NCBI RefSeq assembly: GCF_927798115.1
Contig: NZ_CAKMMG010000010.1
Coordinates: 1-64,000, forward strand
DNA from: Paenibacillus auburnensis
GTDB lineage: Bacteria > Bacillota > Bacilli > Paenibacillales > Paenibacillaceae
Direction: 5' to 3'
DNA length: 64,000 bases
Part shown: piece after piece, positions 58,650-64,000 of the stretch
Layout of the letters: every line of letters begins with the position of its first letter
How positions within the stretch are numbered: the stretch's first letter is position 1
The notes under the pieces: model-generated
What the model was told of the DNA's origin: nothing
Seen by the model: the letters and a program-made list of their open reading frames with translations, nothing else
Database searches by the model: none
Position numbers and translations under genes: made by a program

Positions 58650-60392
58650 TTACTCCCCCATCACTTCACGTATTTCTGCATTCTCCACCGGTAAAATAAT
58701 CTGCACGGTTGTTCCTGCGCCAAAATAGCTGCCGATCTGCATCCCAAAATCATTGCCGTATCTCAGCTTGATCCGTTCCTCCACGTTTTTCAGGCCATAG
58801 CTTCCCGTCTGGAACGTGCTCGAACGCATTTTTCGCAGCGTATCCGGCCGCATGCCGATCCCGTTATCAATCACCTTGAGTTCGATGCGGTCACCAAGCC
58901 GCTTTCCTGTAATCCGGATAGCGATCGTCTCCCCGAACCAGGCGTGCTTGAATATATTTTCCACAAACGGCTGCAGGATCAGCTTGATAATCGGAACCTG
59001 TAAAATTTCCGGATCAATATCATAATAGACCTCGAAAGCGTCCGCATATTTGACTCTCTGGATTTCCAGATACATTCTCACCTGCTCCAGCTCTTTTTCA
59101 AGCGAGATGTACACCTGGCCTTCGTTCAAGGTAAGCCGGTAAAATTTCGACAGCCCCTGTACCATCTGCGTCACCTTCTCGACTTCGCCCAGGTTAGCCA
59201 GACTACCGATGGTCGACAACGTATTGTATAAGAAATGCGGGCTGATCTGGGCCTGCAGCACATCCAGCTCCGCCTGCTTTTTCTGGATCCCCTGCACATA
59301 GACGTTATGGATCAGCTCCTGGATGCTTGCCGCCATCTGATTAAAGCTGTTCGCAATATAAACAAATTCATCATTCCCCGGGAACCCGATCCGTTTGTAA
59401 AAGTTCCCTTCCTGAAAGGAGCGGGCCAAATAGACGATCCGCTTAATTTTCTTGCCGGATATGCGGGCAACCAGGAAGCCGATCACCGCCATCACTAAAA
59501 AGCTGATAGCGCACACGGTAGTGATCACTTTCTGCATCCGGCTCGCATCCTTGTTCAGATAGGTGTGCGGTACCCGTGCCTCGATGACGTAGCCCGATAA
59601 CGAAATATCTTCACTAATGATTAAATAGGCATCCTGCTTGGCCTGCTTGTCCACTGCACCCCGCTCGTACAGCGTCAGTCCGCTAGCCCGGTCAATCAGG
59701 CGCAGATCCAGACCCTGGTCAACCGGAAAGGTATCGAAACTGCCGAACAGCTCGTCAATTCTCGCGGTAACCCGGATATACCCGATAACAGCCGGGGCTG
59801 CGTTTGAAGCAACCAGCTTGCGGAAATACGAAATGTTGCCCAGTCCGCGGTCGCTGTCCGCCTGCAGCCAGACGCTGTCTTTATTATTCGCAACAAGCGA
59901 ATTGAACCATTCCGTATTCTCAATAGCCCGGAGGGGCAGCACATAATAATCACTTCTGCCGATGGGCGCCGACATTTCATCCCCGGTAATTTCCAGCATC
60001 GACTCATTTACGGCATATAGCGCAAGTCTCAGCTTGTTCCCGTATAATTGCAGAGGAGCCTTCATATAAGGAACGATATCATCCCGCATTTTGAGCATAT
60101 TCTCCAGAGGCTCTCCCCTAAACTGCAGCGCATTCTGAAAATTCGTATTGAGAAACAGCGAATTACTCATCCGTTTGATTTCATCGGTCTGGTATTCGAT
60201 ATTGTTTCTTGTCTGTTTCAGGGCCGTCCGTACATTCGTTTCTGCCATTTCGGTTCTGGACTCGACGAGCATCGTATATGCAATATAACCAACCAGCATA
60301 TCTGTCAGAAGTACAAGAATGAGATACGGGATCATCATCTTGTAGGTGAACGGGATATACTTTTTACTGGACAAGAACCTCTCCATCGTCAT
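58650..60392 (-). CDS. YesM-type sensor histidine kinase
   Basis: A 580-residue kinase. The better start may be ATG 60386, since AGGGAG stands too close to 60392. Membrane helices at about 18-40 and 297-318 flank an extracellular Cache-like sensor. HAMP (KIKRIVYLARSFQEGNFYKR) follows, then the His_kinase motif QISPHFLYNTLSTIGSLA with the phospho-acceptor His. HATPase has ILQPFVENIFKHAW, and GSYGLKNVEERIKLRYG. It likely senses an extracellular sugar or the loaded binding protein. A cre-like site covers its promoter. Confidence 0.92.
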   Translation of the reverse strand: MTMERFLSSKKYIPFTYKMMIPYLILVLLTDMLVGYIAYTMLVESRTEMAETNVRTALKQTRNNIEYQTDEIKRMSNSLFLNTNFQNALQFRGEPLENMLKMRDDIVPYMKAPLQLYGNKLRLALYAVNESMLEITGDEMSAPIGRSDYYVLPLRAIENTEWFNSLVANNKDSVWLQADSDRGLGNISYFRKLVASNAAPAVIGYIRVTARIDELFGSFDTFPVDQGLDLRLIDRASGLTLYERGAVDKQAKQDAYLIISEDISLSGYVIEARVPHTYLNKDASRMQKVITTVCAISFLVMAVIGFLVARISGKKIKRIVYLARSFQEGNFYKRIGFPGNDEFVYIANSFNQMAASIQELIHNVYVQGIQKKQAELDVLQAQISPHFLYNTLSTIGSLANLGEVEKVTQMVQGLSKFYRLTLNEGQVYISLEKELEQVRMYLEIQRVKYADAFEVYYDIDPEILQVPIIKLILQPFVENIFKHAWFGETIAIRITGKRLGDRIELKVIDNGIGMRPDTLRKMRSSTFQTGSYGLKNVEERIKLRYGNDFGMQIGSYFGAGTTVQIILPVENAEIREVMGE

Positions 60393-60450
60393 GCTCCCTT
60401 ATTTCCGTGTTAATGGCACACCTTTTAGTTTCATCCATTCTACAACGAAC

Positions 60451-60467
60451 TGAAAGCGGTTACTATA
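60451..60467 (-). promoter_or_regulatory. cre-like site over the yesM promoter
   Basis: TGAAAGCGGTTACT (60451-60464) fits the catabolite response consensus TGWNANCGNTNWCA at all but the last base. It overlaps a possible -10 box TATAGT on the minus strand (60467-60462), about 70 bases before the kinase start. CcpA bound here would repress the two-component operon. Confidence 0.6.
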
Positions 60468-60470
60468 TTA

Positions 60471-60652
60471 AACTTGTGAGCTTTCTATTTTGGGATTGGC
60501 CGTGACTACAGAGAATGTTTGGACTTCCGGCCGCTGCCCATCTTCAGATTTCTAGATTTTAACCGCTACTAGCGGTAGAAATCTGAAGACAAAGGCGGAC
60601 GCTACCGCTCCTCCAGTTCCAAAATTCCCCTCCATCACTTTTCCCTATATGT
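60471..60652. repeat. Structured intergenic repeat, copy 2
   Basis: The second copy of the element at 56809-56988, in the same orientation. The 49-base block is at 60488-60536. Here the helix is TCTTCAGATTTCTA/TAGAAATCTGAAGA (60541-60554, 60576-60589), a perfect match, and the inner hairpin is ACCGCT/AGCGGT (60562-60567, 60571-60576). Several pairs differ from copy 1 on both strands at once. It lies upstream of the two-component operon. A small GGTTTA/TAAACC hairpin at about 60674-60700 lies between it and the HprK-like gene. Confidence 0.85.
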
Positions 60653-60709
60653 TTATTCACATGTATAATGGAGGTTTACGAAAGCGACAATAAACCCCAC
60701 ATCCTCCGG

Positions 60710-61627
60710 TTATGGCTGCATTCCTTCCTCAATCCGCTTCATGAACTCTTCCACGGCGCTGTAGCCGAGCTGCTTGAGATACCAGTTGTTGGCTGCAGCC
60801 TCGATCAGTCCGGCGATGTCGCGTCCCGGCTGAAGTTGAATCTCAATATGCGGGATGCGGACCCCAAGATATTCGCTAAACTGAGTCACCTGCTCCAGTT
60901 CATTGTTCAGGGAATTCTCCTGCCACGGGCATAGTTCAATGTCCAGGACGATCCGGGTTTCGTCCTGAAATGCCGTGCGGCCGTATTGGCGTACAACATT
61001 AATCAGGCCTATACTCCGCAGGGCCAGGAACTCGCGTGTGGTCTCATTATGGGTTCCCAGCAGCGTAGCCGGGCCCAGCTTTTTAAGCACGACAATATCG
61101 TCTGCTACGAACCGGTGGCCTCTGCCAATAAGCGTATGCGCGGTTTCGCTTTTACCGATGCCGGACTTGCCCCGCAGCAGGATGCCGATGCCCGACACAT
61201 TAACACATACCCCGTGAATCGACAGCTCAGGCGCGAGTGTCTTCACCAGATAGCTGTCCAGCTTGGCAATAAATTCTGTCGTCGTCTCCGGCGTCCGCAG
61301 CAGGGGAATGCCCTCTTGATCGCAGAAGTGGGTCAGATAGGGAATTTCCTGCTGCCCTGTCGTTACAATGAAGCAGGGCGGATGATATTTGACAATGTTT
61401 CCGATATGCAGCATGCGGTCCTCTACGCTTAGCGTCAATAAATAGTTAATTTCCTTGCGGCCGAGCACCTGCACCCGTTCCATAGGGAAGAAATCAAAAT
61501 ACCCGACAAACTCCAGGCCCGGTCTATGCGTCCGCGGGCGGGTAATCGTGCGGTCCATACGGCTGGCTCCAGCAAGCACTTCTAAATGAAATTTCTCAGT
61601 AAGACTTTGAACAGTGATCGACTTCAT
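60710..61627 (-). CDS. HPr kinase/phosphorylase paralog
   Basis: A 305-residue protein aligned end to end with HprK. The catalytic His138 (ELSIHGV), Walker A RGKSGIGKSET (153-161, Lys159), and DDIVVLKK (Asp176-177) are present. The family signature EIRGxGIINV is changed to ALRSIGLINVV: Glu202 is Ala, the Gly is Ser, and the following GAG loop is YGRTAF. HprK phosphorylates HPr on Ser46 and, as a phosphorylase, reverses it. This gene is not in the usual hprK-lgt cluster and precedes a sugar-sensing block, so it is probably a second, specialised copy. Confidence 0.82.
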   Translation of the reverse strand: MKSITVQSLTEKFHLEVLAGASRMDRTITRPRTHRPGLEFVGYFDFFPMERVQVLGRKEINYLLTLSVEDRMLHIGNIVKYHPPCFIVTTGQQEIPYLTHFCDQEGIPLLRTPETTTEFIAKLDSYLVKTLAPELSIHGVCVNVSGIGILLRGKSGIGKSETAHTLIGRGHRFVADDIVVLKKLGPATLLGTHNETTREFLALRSIGLINVVRQYGRTAFQDETRIVLDIELCPWQENSLNNELEQVTQFSEYLGVRIPHIEIQLQPGRDIAGLIEAAANNWYLKQLGYSAVEEFMKRIEEGMQP

Positions 61628-61777
61628 AATTGTTCTCCTCCTGCGCCTTCTCTTTTTTCATGATTCCCCTAAATAGCTTGTATTCTAACCATGCTGATTA
61701 TATATTAAAATCAATATATAAGACTTTAGACCCATAAAGCTTCATAATTACCAATAATAGCAAGAAGGTGTAGCGTA

Positions 61778-63436
61778 TTGAGTTTGGGATCCTGCGTTGA
61801 TTTAATCATGTGCTTCATTTTATTCTTATTATTCATATACATATTTGCTTCTGTCACGGTTACGAGATTGCACAAAGTATATTTAGCCTTTCACTTTTCC
61901 ATGATGCTGTGGCCTTACTGCCAGTTCGCGATCAAAACCGTCGATAATCCGGTCTATCAGCTGTTTTATGTAAAGCTTGCCTTCGTGGATGCTGCTATGC
62001 TGACTACAGGCTGGATTTTTTTCATCATTCTGATCTCCGGCCAAACCCAATTTCTAAAGCGGAAATTATTGATGCTCCTGTTTATCCCGGCCTCCATCTC
62101 CTCGCTCGGTGTGGTGCTGAATCCGAACGGCTGGTTTGTTCTTCCGGTTAACGGTGGATATGTCGAAAGAATCTATGGCCCTATTTTCTGGATCAATATT
62201 TCCATCCTCATTATCCACGCCATTGTTTCCTTATATATTCTATATGTAGCGCTCATCTCTGACCAGGCAGACCGGATAAAAAACCAGGTCATGTACATGC
62301 TTAAAGGGATCCTTGCGGTGACTGTATTTCTTCTGCTCGATATCTTCCTGAATGTTGTCCTCGATGATTATCTGCCGGTTATTCCAGGATTCACTTCTCT
62401 GGGCATAGTGATATCCGCCATTTTCTTTCTGATTACCATCCGACAGGATAAAGTATTTGATATTGTGACCATCGCCCATCAGGACATTATTGATACGATG
62501 GAATACGGAATACTCGTGCTTGACGACCAGGAGCGGGTGGTAGAGATTAATCAGGCGCTTCACCCCTTCTCGGTGCTGAAGACCGGTGACCGGTTCGATA
62601 TGAGAGTCATCCTGCCGGACAGTGCAGATCAAGCTGAACTCTTTCTGCATAAATATCTGAAACAGCCCGATGAGAGCGCTGAGATTGAATTTCTGCATCC
62701 GGACAGCGGATTATACATCAGTATTCAAGTCGCGCCTATTAAAGTCAGTGCAGTCAGGGTTGGGCGGATCATCACCTTCCAGAATATCACAGAGCTCCGC
62801 CGGCTCATTAATGAGACTAATCATCAGAATACCATTCTGCAGGAAAGAAATGAATCCTTAATCAAGATACAGGAGGAGCTATTTCAGACCAACCGCAAGC
62901 TTATGAAAATGGCCATTACCGACAGCCTGACAGGATGCTATAACCGTCATTATCTGACACAGCAGTTAGAGAAGGAAGTTAACCGGAGCCGGGATTATGC
63001 ACTCCCGTCTGCACTGATCCTAATCGATATCGATTTCTTCAAAGCGGTGAATGACCGTTACGGTCACTTAGCCGGGGATGCGGTGATTTGCGGGACAGTC
63101 GAGGTTCTCCAGCAAACGCTGCGGCAGGATGATATTCTGGCCCGCTACGGCGGAGAGGAATTCATTATCTATTTACCCGGTACGGATGAGGCCCAAGCGC
63201 TTGCGATAGCGGAGCAGCTCAGATCCAATATCGAATCCAATAAAATGAGTATCGACAACATAGACCATCCGGTGTCGGTTACCATCAGCATGGGTCTGCT
63301 AAGTGTCCGTGATTTCAAGGCCCGGCAGCCCAAAGAGGCTTCCGCCTACCTGAGTGACTTGTTCAAAACAGTTGACCAGGCCCTCTATGCCGCGAAACAT
63401 CAAGGCCGCAACCGGATTGTTCCGGTTAAGGGGTAA
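61778..63436 (+). CDS. Diguanylate cyclase with 7TM and PAS domains
   Basis: A 552-residue protein. Residues 1-230 hold seven to eight membrane helices, the 7TM sensor found ahead of histidine kinases and GGDEF proteins. A PAS domain follows (about 235-345; MEYGILVLDDQERVVEINQA), then a short coiled coil and a GGDEF domain (385-550) with active RYGGEEFIIYLPG. The I-site RxxD is not obvious five residues before GGEEF (DDILARYGG reads differently), so product inhibition may be absent. It makes cyclic di-GMP. Start TTG 61778 follows AAGGTG. Confidence 0.88.
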   Translation: MSLGSCVDLIMCFILFLLFIYIFASVTVTRLHKVYLAFHFSMMLWPYCQFAIKTVDNPVYQLFYVKLAFVDAAMLTTGWIFFIILISGQTQFLKRKLLMLLFIPASISSLGVVLNPNGWFVLPVNGGYVERIYGPIFWINISILIIHAIVSLYILYVALISDQADRIKNQVMYMLKGILAVTVFLLLDIFLNVVLDDYLPVIPGFTSLGIVISAIFFLITIRQDKVFDIVTIAHQDIIDTMEYGILVLDDQERVVEINQALHPFSVLKTGDRFDMRVILPDSADQAELFLHKYLKQPDESAEIEFLHPDSGLYISIQVAPIKVSAVRVGRIITFQNITELRRLINETNHQNTILQERNESLIKIQEELFQTNRKLMKMAITDSLTGCYNRHYLTQQLEKEVNRSRDYALPSALILIDIDFFKAVNDRYGHLAGDAVICGTVEVLQQTLRQDDILARYGGEEFIIYLPGTDEAQALAIAEQLRSNIESNKMSIDNIDHPVSVTISMGLLSVRDFKARQPKEASAYLSDLFKTVDQALYAAKHQGRNRIVPVKG

Positions 63437-63441
63437 AGAGA

Positions 63442-63485
63442 AAGACCAGTTCCGGGCGGGAGTATTCCGCCGCTGAACTGGTCTT
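63442..63485. terminator. Bidirectional terminator between the cyclase and dhaL
   Basis: AAGACCAGTTC and GAACTGGTCTT (63442-63452, 63475-63485) with an inner GGCGG/CCGCC stem form a long hairpin between convergent genes. Confidence 0.8.
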
Positions 63486-63518
63486 CACTCTTTTATTGAA
63501 GCCTGATAAGCCCCCGTG

Positions 63519-64000
63519 CTAGTGCATGGCTTCTGAAAGCCCGGTGAAAATCACGCCCAGCGCATAAGCGCCGGCATCGGGGTAACCGATACTCCGCTCG
63601 CCGACGGTACCCGCTCTGCCCATCCGGGCCACGATCGTTTCGGTCTGCTTGGCTCCTTCCACAGCGGCAGCCGCCGCCTTGCCCGAAGCCGTGCGGAAAT
63701 CTTCGCCCTGCAGGGCACTGTTCTTCCACGATTCGGCGTAAGGAACCAGCGCATCGATGAGCGTCTTGTCACCCACCACAGCCCCTCTGCCAAATGCTCT
63801 TTCTCCGGTGTCCTGGATGCCTTTGACTACGGCAGCTATCATCTCAGCGAACTCCTGCATCGATAATTCGCTTCTGGCTCCGGCATATTTGCCCGCAGCC
63901 CGGAAGCCAGAACCCCAAATAGGGCCGGAAGCCCCGCCGCAATGCTCCATAATAACCAGCGAGCAGGCATCCAGGAAGCTTCCGATATCCGAAATATGCT
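63519..64000 (-). CDS. dhaL: Dihydroxyacetone kinase subunit DhaL (cut by window edge)
   Basis: At least 160 residues of the DhaL C-terminal part are present; the frame continues past 64000 (HISDIGSFLDACSLVIMEHC at the edge). DhaL is the ADP-binding helical subunit of the PTS-type dihydroxyacetone kinase. Seen are HCGGASGPIWGSGF, VGDKTLIDALVPYAESWK with the GDKT-L-DAL signature, and GYPDAGAYALGVIF. DhaL with DhaK and a DhaM phosphotransferase uses PEP-derived phosphate to make dihydroxyacetone phosphate. The dhaK gene would be expected upstream, outside the window. Confidence 0.88.
   Translation of the reverse strand, partial: HISDIGSFLDACSLVIMEHCGGASGPIWGSGFRAAGKYAGARSELSMQEFAEMIAAVVKGIQDTGERAFGRGAVVGDKTLIDALVPYAESWKNSALQGEDFRTASGKAAAAAVEGAKQTETIVARMGRAGTVGERSIGYPDAGAYALGVIFTGLSEAMH

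Noticed and set aside
63519..64000. Truncated dhaL pseudogene
   Set aside because: The frame runs on through the window edge with conserved sequence, so it is simply cut by the window.

Overview
The window looks like a chromosomal stretch of a Paenibacillus-type Bacillota. Supporting this are a secreted family-18 glycosidase with three SLH domains, a YesM/YesN two-component pair next to an ATPase-less sugar ABC transporter, a copper-amine-oxidase-N domain protein, many AGGAGG ribosome binding sites, and moderately high GC. No rRNA, tRNA, CRISPR or prophage genes were seen. One IS3/IS150-type element is present.

Layout. 1-25 kb is mostly single genes and small regulator/enzyme pairs: HxlR-SDR, MarR-MFS exporter, TetR-quinone reductase, a NmrA/QorB reductase behind an HxlR-like palindrome, and MarR-NAD(P)H oxidoreductase. 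Several of these intergenic gaps carry clean palindromic operator candidates. Interspersed are greA, an ATP-grasp ligase that appears to start with AUU, an rlmN-family methyltransferase, a polysaccharide deacetylase, a GH1 glycosidase, a UvrC-like protein without its C-terminal half, and two gene remnants (an epimerase tail and a frameshifted merR). 25-31 kb holds the SLH glycosidase, a catalase-like heme protein, a lipid kinase, DinB, a papain-like peptidase and a CDP-DAG synthase-like protein.

31-38.5 kb: the IS sits inside a 51-bp tandem repeat array. Beyond it is a three-gene operon (VTC polyphosphate polymerase, DUF4956 membrane protein, secreted beta-helix lipoprotein) divergent from an OmpR-type two-component system. 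38.5-53 kb has an SGNH esterase, two ECF sigma/anti-sigma pairs, a duplicated helical-domain protein, a MerR-SDR pair, a NarL-type two-component system, a RacA-like protein and miscellaneous genes.

53-61.6 kb reads as one same-strand catabolic block: an HprK paralog with a degraded signature motif, a YesM/YesN two-component system with a probable cre site at its promoter, and a CUT1 transporter. Two copies of a ~180-bp structured repeat lie directly upstream of the two-component operon and of the transporter operon. The window ends with a 7TM-PAS-GGDEF diguanylate cyclase and a dihydroxyacetone kinase DhaL gene cut by the edge.

The leads most worth following are the VTC/DUF4956/beta-helix locus, the covarying structured repeat, the AUU start, the HprK paralog and the duplicated His-containing helical protein. 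All family calls come from reading motifs; no database search was run.
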